From contig NZ_AP021903.1 in the NCBI RefSeq assembly GCF_018326005.1, positions 4,063,501 to 4,127,500 of the forward strand: 64,000 nucleotides of DNA, written 5' to 3'. Below, piece after piece: positions 8,807-16,188 of the stretch (position 1 is the first letter of the stretch; every line of letters begins with the position of its first letter). The DNA comes from Pseudomonas sp. Seg1. GTDB taxonomy: Bacteria; Pseudomonadota; Gammaproteobacteria; Pseudomonadales; Pseudomonadaceae. The position numbers and the translations under genes were made by a program. The notes beneath the pieces were generated by a model. It was not told the DNA's origin, did not search any database, and saw nothing but the letters and a program-made list of their open reading frames with translations.

Positions 8807-8948
8807 ACGCAGCGGCTTTGATCATCGAGTGCTGCGTAGGCGCGGGTGCTCTGAACCCCAATCAAGCCCGCGCCTTTGCTTCATGCGCACCTTGAGCCTC
8901 ACGGGCTCCACTTCCTCCCCATCAAAGAGCTTTGAGGCTCTTTTTTTG
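8807..8948 (+). ncRNA. putative structured small RNA
   Basis: No coding frame fits here, but the segment is full of perfect stems in a row: ACGCAGC/GCTGCGT (8807-8813 with 8831-8837), AGGCGCGGG/CCCGCGCCT (8838-8846 with 8867-8875), GAGCC/GGCTC (8894-8898 with 8904-8908), a C-rich single strand CCACTTCCTCCCCATC (about 8909-8923), then an intrinsic terminator. Expected length is about 141 bases. The C-rich stretch could pair with Shine-Dalgarno sequences, as in Hfq-dependent repressor RNAs. I cannot match it by eye to a named Pseudomonas sRNA (RgsA/P16 and ErsA were considered). Confidence 0.6.
8924..8948 (+). terminator. rho-independent terminator
   Basis: Stem AAAGAGC (8924-8930) with GCTCTTT (8937-8943), followed by a T run. 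Confidence 0.85.
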
Positions 8949-8973
8949 TCTGCGCAAATCCGGCTTCGCTTGA

Positions 8974-9660
8974 TCAGTGAACGGTGAGCCGTTGACGGAC
9001 AAATTCCCCGGTATGACGGGTCGTCTGATCGAGATGCCGGTCACGCTGTTTCTCGGCGTCGAGCATGGCGCGCTTGCCGTTCTTCTGCAGCAGATAGGTA
9101 TGAATCTGCTGCACCTCCAGCGAACGGTAGATCGGCGTCGTGTCGATAAATCCACGCAAGCCATTGCTGCGGTGATGCCGGGTACTCATCAGCACCTGCG
9201 TTTCACGCTGACCGATCACCTCAAAGCCCAACGCCTCGAAATACGGGACTTTGCCAACGGTACAGGCCAGTTCGGCGTGGGGATAACGCCCGAGCATTTC
9301 GCCAATCATCGCGCGCGCCACGCCCTGACGCCGATGACCTTCACGCACCGCCATATAGGCAACGCTGCAGGCTTCCCAATCGCCCTGCACCGGTAGATAC
9401 AAGAGGAAACCGATGACCTGTTCCGGATCCTCCTCGTCGGTGACAACCAGCAACTCCACCTCGGTGCCCTTCTCGCCGTTCAACGCTTCCAGGTACAGAT
9501 GGACCTCATAGCCCACCGCGTACTGATAGACGTTGTACAACAGGTTGCTCGGGCCGAGCCCCACTGCACTGATGTCGGTCAGGTAGTCGACGACCATTTG
9601 CAGAATCTGGCTGTTGACGCCTTCGGGGCATGGGGTTTTGTAGTGGGTGATGCGTGGCAT
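8974..9660 (-). CDS. GNAT-family N-acetyltransferase with C-terminal extension
   Basis: 228 residues. The GNAT core has the acetyl-CoA pyrophosphate loop in YMAVREGHRRQGVARAMIG (about residues 106-124), followed by the beta-bulge region HAELACTVGKVPYFEALGFEVIG. About 70 residues after the core, rich in Arg, His and Gln, have no recognisable fold. Substrate unknown. Faces the sRNA candidate. Confidence 0.82.
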   Translation of the reverse strand: MPRITHYKTPCPEGVNSQILQMVVDYLTDISAVGLGPSNLLYNVYQYAVGYEVHLYLEALNGEKGTEVELLVVTDEEDPEQVIGFLLYLPVQGDWEACSVAYMAVREGHRRQGVARAMIGEMLGRYPHAELACTVGKVPYFEALGFEVIGQRETQVLMSTRHHRSNGLRGFIDTTPIYRSLEVQQIHTYLLQKNGKRAMLDAEKQRDRHLDQTTRHTGEFVRQRLTVH

Positions 9661-9878
9661 GGCGGGTGAACTCTGGCGGAAAACTGCGACATCATACCTT
9701 GTAGGCCAGATCTGCCTGTAGGTGTGCCGGCTGAACAGCCGGCTGCGTTAATTGCACCTGGATGCGAAGGCCGAATAGCTGAAGAAAATTTCATCCGCCG
9801 CCAACAGGATCTTTCGCCGTTTCAACGTCCAATTCTTCAACTGCGTTGATTTTCCAACACAGGCCTTGAGGAGTTGTC

Positions 9879-10202
9879 ATGAGCGTTTTGCGTTCGCTGT
9901 CCAAATGGCGGAAAACCTTGCTGCTGGTGCCGTTGACGCTGGCGGCGCTGGCCAGCGCGCCAGTGTTTGCTCAACAAGTGGTGATCGTCCAGCAAGCCCC
10001 GCCACCGATGCGCATGGAAGTGATGCCCGGCCCGCGCCCCGGCTATGTCTGGGACCAAGGCCATTGGCGCTGGGAAGGACGAGGTTACGTGTGGATGCCC
10101 GGCCATTGGCAGCCGGTGAGACACGGCGCCCGCTGGAAACCGGGGCACTGGCAGGCACGCGGGCCGAACTGGTTCTGGGTTGAAGGGCATTGGGTGCGTT
10201 GA
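9879..10202 (+). CDS. secreted YXWGXW-repeat protein
   Basis: 107 residues. A signal peptide (hydrophobic 14-30, cleavage after VFA) is followed by four degenerate aromatic repeats of the form G-Y-V-W-x-x-G-H-W (GYVWDQGHWRW, GYVWMPGHWQ, ARWKPGHWQ, NWFWVEGHW). This is the YXWGXW family of unknown function, expected in the periplasm or envelope. The start ATG has GAGGAG six bases before it. A second member follows at 10245; they are probably co-transcribed. Confidence 0.85.
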   Translation: MSVLRSLSKWRKTLLLVPLTLAALASAPVFAQQVVIVQQAPPPMRMEVMPGPRPGYVWDQGHWRWEGRGYVWMPGHWQPVRHGARWKPGHWQARGPNWFWVEGHWVR

Positions 10203-10244
10203 TCATTAGCCCGCCTGCAAACGTTACTTTCCGGGAATATCACC

Positions 10245-10457
10245 ATGTCGAAAACCGTTAACTCCCTGCTTGCCGCCACGCTGGTCGCGATCACCCTCTC
10301 CGGCTGCGTCGTCGCACCGGCTCGCCCCCACCGCCCGCCGCCGCCAGTTGAAGTGGTGCCGGTGATGCCGGCGCCGGGTTATCACTGGGTCGCCGGTCAC
10401 TACCGCTGGGGCGGTAATCAATGGCGCTGGGTGCCGGGGCACTGGCGCGCCTATTGA
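10245..10457 (+). CDS. YXWGXW-repeat lipoprotein
   Basis: 70 residues. A lipoprotein signal ends in the lipobox LSGC (Cys21), then a Pro-rich linker (ARPHRPPPPVEVVP) and two aromatic repeats (GYHWVAGHYRW, QWRWVPGHW). It is likely anchored in the outer membrane and related to the secreted protein 42 bases upstream. Function unknown. Confidence 0.83.
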   Translation: MSKTVNSLLAATLVAITLSGCVVAPARPHRPPPPVEVVPVMPAPGYHWVAGHYRWGGNQWRWVPGHWRAY

Positions 10458-10472
10458 TCCGGTCTGGTGGCG

Positions 10473-11030
10473 TCACTGCTGTGGCGCCACCACCTTGAAC
10501 TTGATCGCGATATCTTTCGACACCACGGTGTCCGCCCACTCCCCCGCGCCCAGGCCGAACTCGTCGCGCTTGAGCACCAGCTCACCGTCGAAAATCCCGA
10601 TGGCGTTGTCCGGTTTCAATTCCACCGGCACCTGAACTTCGCGGGTAATGCCTTTGAGCGTGAGCTGGCCGGCGATCAGATAATGGTTTTCGCCCACCCG
10701 CGTGAAATGGCTCGATTCGAATACCGCGACGGGATATTTCGCCGTGTCGAACCAGGCGGGCTTCACCAGTTCGGTATTGGCATCTTCGCTGCCCGCGTCG
10801 ATGCTGGTGAGGTCGATGTGCAAAGTGGTATGGGCGCTGGCGAGGTCATCGGTGTTGAAGTCCAGCGTCGCCTCGAACTTGCCGAAGGTGCCGTACATCC
10901 GCGAGCCCATCTGGTTGTAGGTGAAACTGATCTGACTGGCGGTGGTGTTGACCCGGGTGTATTCGACAGCCTGTGCGGCGGGCAACGTGCACAGGCAAAA
11001 CGCGGCAGCCAGCAGCAATCGGATCGACAT
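10473..11030 (-). CDS. YceI-family periplasmic protein
   Basis: 185 residues. Signal peptide through AQA (about residue 20), then the YceI lipocalin-like fold: YTRVNTTASQISFTYNQMGSRMYGTF near the start, DTAKYPVAVFESSHF in the middle, and the end GLGAGEWADTVVSKDIAIKF. Family members bind isoprenoid lipids in the periplasm. The start ATG is preceded by GGAGAATCCC; a longer reading lacks a ribosome site and would hide the signal peptide. Confidence 0.88.
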   Translation of the reverse strand: MSIRLLLAAAFCLCTLPAAQAVEYTRVNTTASQISFTYNQMGSRMYGTFGKFEATLDFNTDDLASAHTTLHIDLTSIDAGSEDANTELVKPAWFDTAKYPVAVFESSHFTRVGENHYLIAGQLTLKGITREVQVPVELKPDNAIGIFDGELVLKRDEFGLGAGEWADTVVSKDIAIKFKVVAPQQ

Positions 11031-11123
11031 GGGATTCTCCGGGCAGCGCTTGCCGTCGAGGGACTCGTTTGACTTAAGCAAACAACCTGCCGTTACGCCA
11101 GTTCACCCTTAAGGGCTCTTCGT

Positions 11124-12121
11124 TCAAACGGCCATTTCGTTGCTGCGTGATGGCGCTGCACCTTGTTTCACACCCGCACGCAAGCGGTGTCGCCATTTCA
11201 GCGCCGGTCGTTCGACGCAGTAATACGACACACCGCTAAACAGGAAGGCCAGCACCAGCACCGCCACGACCATTCGGGTGTCATAGGCCACCGGCCAGAA
11301 ACCACGCAACAGATACATCACCACAAAGTGGTTGAGGAACACGCCGTAGCTGATGTTGCCGAGCAACTCATCCACCGGATGAAACTTGACCCGGGTCAGC
11401 AGATACACCGCCGGAATGCCCAGTGCAATACCAAGGGTGACTTCGGCATTGAACGGTCGGCGCTCGATCAGCCCCGTCATGATCGCCACAAAAAGCAGCC
11501 CTGCCACCACAGCAGTACCCGCCGCAATCGTCAGCCCCTTGTTGTCCGCCTTGTACAGATAACTGCCACACAGGAACATGAACAAAACGCCCGGCAGCAA
11601 GCGATAGCCGTAGACATCCGCGTCGATGTAACCCAGGCACGCCAGCAGAAAAACGCCGACTGAAAGGGTAAACGCCACCCCTCGGGCGTTGAAAATAAGC
11701 AGAAACGGAATCAACAGGTAGAAGCACATCTCCAGCCCGAGCGACCAGGCGGGCGGCAGGATTTGCGTGCCGCCGATGCCGAACATGTAGAACCCCAACG
11801 GCAGGATGGGCAGGCTCGAGACGATCGTTTTCAATGTCAGCTCAGCGGCCTGGGGCGTACCGGGAAGAAGAAAATGAATCACCAGGCAGGAAACAACGAA
11901 ATAGAACAGAAACTGCGGGTACAGCCTCAACGCTCTATCGACATAGAACAGGCCGATTTTCTCGGGTGCGCGGTAGTTTCGCTCGATGAGCGAAGTCATC
12001 ACAAAACCGCTGATGATCAGGAAGGAAATCACGGCAACCACCCCGGGTTGAGCCCTGCGATGGTTTTACCCATATGAGACACGGCGACCAGAACGGCCAA
12101 CAGCAGTCTGAAAGCTCCCAC
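11124..12121 (-). pseudogene. acyltransferase-3 family membrane protein with a single-base frameshift
   Basis: The main frame (11124-12041) encodes about 305 residues of an OafA-type membrane acyltransferase: SGFVMTSLIERNY, DRALRLYPQF, about nine hydrophobic helices. Its N-terminus is missing there because a stop lies just upstream. The missing part is in the adjacent frame: a GTG at 12121 with GAGG six bases before it opens GAFRLLLAVLVAVSHMG, the canonical start of the family, and continues to LNPG at 12041. The two join exactly if one G is added to the GGGG run (about 12041-12044). Either a disabled gene, a sequencing error, or a -1 slip. The family acylates sugars or lipids at the inner membrane. 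Confidence 0.75.
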
Positions 12122-12248
12122 TTACAACCTCGAACGTCCTTATATTTATGTTGCGTAAGCTACGATGCTTTGCCCCGCGAAAACAGAAATTTCTGCTCGT
12201 TTGATGTGGGGCTGCCGCAGGCTGAGACCCTTCAAAGCAAAATCAAAA

Positions 12249-12278
12249 GATCGCAGCCCGCGGCAGCTCCTACAGGGA
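12249..12278. repeat. single REP-like palindrome (GCAGCCCGCGGCAGCTCC type)
   Basis: A GATCGCAGCCCGCGGCAGCTCCTAC element, a second common Pseudomonas palindrome class, just beyond the MATE gene end. Confidence 0.6.
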
Positions 12279-13652
12279 TCAAACCAGTCGTTCGATTTTC
12301 TGGTGCTGCCAGACGAGTTTGTAATACAGCGTCTGCAACACCAGCATCCCGAGATACGCCACCGGAAACGCCATCCACACCCCTTGCAAACCAAACTGCC
12401 CGTCCAGCCAATACGCCGCCGGCAACTGCACGCCGACCACACAGACAATCGCAATCGCGACCGGCACCAGCACCGTGCCGCTGGCGCGCATGATCCCGCC
12501 GATGATCGCCTGGAAGCCGAATACCAACAGGCTCCACAGCATGATGTGCAGCAGATGCTCGGCCATCGCCCGGGTCGAGTCCTCGGTCAGGAACAACCCG
12601 AGCAGCCAGTGCGAAAGCAGATAACCCAGCACAATCAAGCCACCGGTCAGACACACGTTGATCAACAGACCGGTGCGCAGAATCGGTCCCATCCGCTCCA
12701 GTCGCCCGGCGCCAATGGCCTGTGCGCCAAGGATCGACGCGGTGATCGCAATCGACAACGCCGGGAACTGCACGTAATTGACGATCTGCGTCACTGCACC
12801 ATAGGCCGCTGTCGCTTGCGATCCGTGCTGGTTGACCAGCGCCAGAATCACCAGCTCCGACAGTGACAACACAATCATCTGCACGCCGGTCGGCAAACCG
12901 ATGCGCAGGACCTTGCCAAGAATCGCCCCGTCGAGCCGCAGCGCCGCAAAGAACTCCCGGTCCGGCGCCAGCGGATGGCCCTTGCGAATCAGCCGCCACG
13001 AAAGCCACGCCATCGCCGCCAGGTTACCCGCGAGCCCTGCATACGCGGCGCTCTGAATGCCCAATTGCGGCAGACCGAACCAGCCACGAATCAACGCCGG
13101 TGTCAGCGCCAGCCCGACACAGGTCGACACCATCAGCGCCAGCAATGGCGACAGCGTGTCACTCACACCGCGCAGCAACTGCGTGAACAGCACGAACACC
13201 AGCAGCGATGGCAAGATCCACATCATCACATGGGCATACGCCACCGCATCATCCAGTACATCCGCCGGCGTCCCCAATCCCGCCAGCGCCTGCCGCGCAA
13301 ACACACTGCCCAACACCGCCGCCACCAGACCGATCAACACCCCCAGCAACAACGTTGCCCCTGCAATCGCCTTGACCATGTGCGGCTCGCGCGCGCCCCA
13401 CGCCTGACCGATCAACACGCCCGCACCCGCGCCGAGGCCGATCACCAGCGCGATAAAGAAAAACACCACGGGAAACATGCCCGACACTGCCGCCAATGCC
13501 TGAGTACCGAGCATCTGGCCGATGTAGATGCTGTTGACTGTGCCCGACATCGATTGCAGAAAATTGGACAGCACCATTGGCGCCAGGAACAGCAGATAGG
13601 TTTGCCAGAGGGGTTTGATGACGCTGGGGGTTTGCATTGACTGGAGGTCCAT
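12279..13652 (-). CDS. MATE-family efflux transporter
   Basis: 457 residues with 12 hydrophobic helices in two repeats of about 220 residues. N-terminal motifs are SIYIGQMLGTQALAAVSGMFP and GAGAGVLIGQAWGAREP, typical of MATE proteins; the second half repeats them (QATAAYGAVTQIVNYV, ILGAQAIGAGRLERMG). It exports cationic drugs or metabolites in exchange for Na+ or H+. An in-frame ATG five codons later is an equally possible start, as neither has a strong ribosome site. Substrate unknown. Confidence 0.88.
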   Translation of the reverse strand: MDLQSMQTPSVIKPLWQTYLLFLAPMVLSNFLQSMSGTVNSIYIGQMLGTQALAAVSGMFPVVFFFIALVIGLGAGAGVLIGQAWGAREPHMVKAIAGATLLLGVLIGLVAAVLGSVFARQALAGLGTPADVLDDAVAYAHVMMWILPSLLVFVLFTQLLRGVSDTLSPLLALMVSTCVGLALTPALIRGWFGLPQLGIQSAAYAGLAGNLAAMAWLSWRLIRKGHPLAPDREFFAALRLDGAILGKVLRIGLPTGVQMIVLSLSELVILALVNQHGSQATAAYGAVTQIVNYVQFPALSIAITASILGAQAIGAGRLERMGPILRTGLLINVCLTGGLIVLGYLLSHWLLGLFLTEDSTRAMAEHLLHIMLWSLLVFGFQAIIGGIMRASGTVLVPVAIAIVCVVGVQLPAAYWLDGQFGLQGVWMAFPVAYLGMLVLQTLYYKLVWQHQKIERLV

Positions 13653-13795
13653 CTCGACGGCGGAGGCTGATGGAGGATAGCTTCGGTGAGTTCGATGCGA
13701 GGTGCAATTAACATTTCAGGTTGTTTATTCTCGGTGCCGTTTCCGGGTTGTGATAAACACCCCCCTCCCAGAATTCAGCCATCGAGGCTCGGCTC

Positions 13796-14368
13796 ATGCC
13801 CTACTTTCCAAACCTGCTGACCTGCACCCTTCTCGCCCTGTCCGCCACTTGCGCCCAGGCCGCCACGCTTCCCGCGCCACCTCAATCCCTGAAGCCGCTA
13901 CTGATGACATTGAACGAACGCCTGAACATCGGCGATCTCGTCGCGCTGACCAAATGGGACAGTGGCAAGCCGATTCAGGACAGCCCGCGTGAGGCTCAAG
14001 TCATCGCCAACGCCCGCACACTGGCGGCTGAGCGCAAGCTCGATCCGGACGCGGTGGCGCAGTTGCTCGCGGCGCAAATGGAGGCCAATAAACTGGTGCA
14101 GTACGGTTTGCTCGCGCAATGGCAAGCAGCCGGCAAGGCACCGGACACGCCGCGCCCGGATCTGGGCAAGCAGATTCGTCCGCGTCTGGATGAGCTGCAA
14201 AACCGGTTGTTGCAGCAGTACGCGGACTTTGCGCCTTATCGCCGTGATCCGAATTGTTCGGTGTGGCTGGCTGAGGCTCGTAACGGTCTGGCACATGATG
14301 CGTTGCATGAGTTGGCGCTGGTCCGCGCCACTGGCGAGTTGTGTGTACGAGCGGTCGAGGGGCTTTGA
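13796..14368 (+). CDS. secreted chorismate mutase (AroQ-gamma class)
   Basis: 190 residues. The signal peptide ends at CAQA (about 22). The all-helical mutase domain shows LNERLNIGDLVALTKWDSGKPIQDSPREAQVIA, with the catalytic Arg, Lys and Asp/Arg-Glu pattern of AroQ, then MEANKLVQYG. The C-terminal extension with two cysteines (NCSVW and GELCVR) is typical of the periplasmic gamma class and could form a disulfide. It converts chorismate to prephenate outside the cytoplasm; its biological role in pseudomonads is unsettled. Confidence 0.87.
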   Translation: MPYFPNLLTCTLLALSATCAQAATLPAPPQSLKPLLMTLNERLNIGDLVALTKWDSGKPIQDSPREAQVIANARTLAAERKLDPDAVAQLLAAQMEANKLVQYGLLAQWQAAGKAPDTPRPDLGKQIRPRLDELQNRLLQQYADFAPYRRDPNCSVWLAEARNGLAHDALHELALVRATGELCVRAVEGL

Positions 14369-14525
14369 ATGCGGGGTGAAGGTCAAAGCCTACAGGGATA
14401 GACGGCGGGTCTGGTAACCATCATCGGCGTCGATGTTCACCATCACGGCAATGAAGTTCTCATAAAAAATCCGCGGCGTAAGATCGCCTCCATACCAACC
14501 AACAACACCCTTGGAGCACACGATC

Positions 14526-14966
14526 ATGAAACGCCAAACCTTACTCAGCATCGCTTTCTCGGTTTTCGCAGTTAACGCTTTTGCCGCAACACCGGCTCAC
14601 ACCTTGATCGCTGAAGGCGGTTCGGATCGTCTGCTCGAACGCCGCGTTGCCGAAGGTGGTTCGGATCGTCTGCTCGAACGTCGCGTTGCTGAAGGTGGTT
14701 CGGATCGTCTGCTCGAACGCCGCGTTGCTGAAGGTGGCTCGGATCGACTGCTCGAACGCCGCGTTGCCGAAGGTGGTTCGGATCGACTGATCGAACGTCG
14801 CGTTGCTGAAGGTGGTTCGGATCGTCTGCTCGAACGCCGCGTTGCCGAAGGTGGCTCGGATCGTCTGCTCGAACGCCGCGTTGCTGAAGGTGGCTCGGAT
14901 CGACTGATCGAACGTCGCGTTGCTGAAGGTGGCTCGGATCGTCTGATCGAACGTCGCGTTGCATGA
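14526..14966 (+). CDS. exported 39-bp-repeat protein (AEGGSDRL repeats; called phage infection protein in pseudomonads)
   Basis: 146 residues: a signal peptide (MKRQTLLSIAFSVFAVNAFA) and a short linker, then nine perfect tandem copies of the 13-residue unit AEGGSDRL[L/I]ERRV, ending one Ala into a tenth. Only position 9 varies (Leu or Ile). It is highly charged (Glu, Arg, Asp) and likely disordered or helical in the periplasm. The start ATG has GGAG nine bases upstream; a TTG 15 bases earlier is less likely. Pseudomonads encode similar short proteins annotated as phage infection protein, with no proven function known to me. Confidence 0.75.
   Translation: MKRQTLLSIAFSVFAVNAFAATPAHTLIAEGGSDRLLERRVAEGGSDRLLERRVAEGGSDRLLERRVAEGGSDRLLERRVAEGGSDRLIERRVAEGGSDRLLERRVAEGGSDRLLERRVAEGGSDRLIERRVAEGGSDRLIERRVA
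14610..14960. repeat. 39-bp in-frame tandem repeat, 9 copies
   Basis: Nine copies of a 39-bp unit inside the gene above. They differ only at a few third-codon positions and at the CTG/ATC codon, so copy number is likely to change by recombination or slippage. Confidence 0.9.
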
Positions 14967-14992
14967 ATCAATAGCCGCACCGCAGTTAACGG

Positions 14993-15023
14993 AAAAAGCC
15001 CGGCCTGATCAGCCGGGCTTTTT
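14993..15023. terminator. rho-independent terminator (bidirectional)
   Basis: AAAAAGCCCGGC / GCCGGGCTTTTT stem between the repeat protein and the convergent binding-protein gene; it has A and T runs on both sides. Confidence 0.9.
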
Positions 15024-15047
15024 CACGTCAGTTGTTACCGGTATGGA

Positions 15048-16136
15048 TCAAGTGTTGGTTTTGAGTTTGGTCCACAACCGCGTGGTCAGTCGTGCAATCG
15101 CCGCCGGCAACTCTTCTACGGTGAACAACTTTTCCATCACGCTTTTCGGCGGATAAATCGCTGCATCCTCTTTCACATCCGGGTTCAGAAACTCATTGGC
15201 CGCCGCATTGGGGTTGGCGTAGTGAATGCTGTTACTGATGTTGGCGATCACCTTGGGTTCAAGCAGGTAGTTCATGTAGGCGTAGCCGTTCTTTGCATGG
15301 GGCGCGCTTTTCGGCATGACCAGCATGTCGAACCACAAGGTCGTGCCTTCGTCCGGGATCGAGTAAGCGATATCGATACCATTCTTCGCTTCCTTGGCAC
15401 TGGCCGCCGCCTGAACGATATCGCCGTTGAAGCCGATCACCGCGCATACGTTGCCGTTGGCCAGATCACTGATGTATTTCGAAGCGTGAAAGTATTGGAT
15501 GTACGGGCGAATTTTCAACAAGGCCTGCTCGGCTTTCTTGTAATCCGCCGGTTCGTGGCTGTGCGGCGGCAGGCCCAGATAGTTGAGGGTAATCGGCAAG
15601 ACCTGAGTCGGGTTATCAATGAACGCCACGCCGCACTGGCTGAGCTTCTTGATGTTCTCCTCGTCGAACAGCATCTTCCACGAGCGCGTGACATCGGTAT
15701 TGCCGAAGATTGCCTTGATCTTCTCGACGTTGTAACCGATGCCGGCGGTGCCCCACATGTAGGGATAGCCGTACTGGTTGCCGGGGTCGTTGACTTCAAG
15801 TTTCTGCATCAACAGCGGATCGAGGTTTTTCCAGTTCGGCAGTTGCGACTTGTCCAGCTTCTGAATCGCCCCGGCCTTGATCAGCCGCGACAGAAAGTGG
15901 TTCGACGGGCTGACGACGTCATAACCGGTATTGCCGGTCATCAACTTCGATTCGAGCACTTCGTTACTGTCATGAATGTCGTAAGTGGTCTTGATACCGC
16001 TGGTCTGGGTGAAGTTGGCCAAGGTGTCTGGTGCGATGTAACTGTTCCAGTTGGAAATGTTGACCGTTTCATCGGCGTAAGCGGTCGCCGAACCGGCAGC
16101 GAGTACGATCGCCAGGGAAAGTGGCTGGATGCGCAT
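15048..16136 (-). CDS. polyamine-type ABC transporter periplasmic binding protein (SpuD/PotF-like)
   Basis: 362 residues with a signal peptide to about AYA (residue 21). Motifs: ISNWNSYIAPDTL, YDVVSPSN, PYMWGTAGIGYN, FDEENIKKLSQCGVAFIDNP, FHASKYISDLANGNVCAVIGFNGD. It is collinear with the protein at 5055-6158 and clearly its paralogue. No permease genes are adjacent. It is followed upstream by an FAD amine-oxidase-like gene on the same strand, so the pair probably feeds polyamine uptake into breakdown. Confidence 0.9.
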   Translation of the reverse strand: MRIQPLSLAIVLAAGSATAYADETVNISNWNSYIAPDTLANFTQTSGIKTTYDIHDSNEVLESKLMTGNTGYDVVSPSNHFLSRLIKAGAIQKLDKSQLPNWKNLDPLLMQKLEVNDPGNQYGYPYMWGTAGIGYNVEKIKAIFGNTDVTRSWKMLFDEENIKKLSQCGVAFIDNPTQVLPITLNYLGLPPHSHEPADYKKAEQALLKIRPYIQYFHASKYISDLANGNVCAVIGFNGDIVQAAASAKEAKNGIDIAYSIPDEGTTLWFDMLVMPKSAPHAKNGYAYMNYLLEPKVIANISNSIHYANPNAAANEFLNPDVKEDAAIYPPKSVMEKLFTVEELPAAIARLTTRLWTKLKTNT

Positions 16137-16188
16137 GTTCTATCACCTGTATTAAGTGGCTTTTGTTCTTGTGCGATTTGCGGGAATT

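Noticed and set aside
14610..14960. Tandem 39-bp repeats read as a CRISPR array
   Set aside because: Copies are contiguous and in-frame, with no spacers, and code for a protein.
14572..14980. Open frames on the minus strand across the repeats
   Set aside because: The 39-bp period keeps all frames open; only the plus-strand frame has a signal peptide and a start with a ribosome site.
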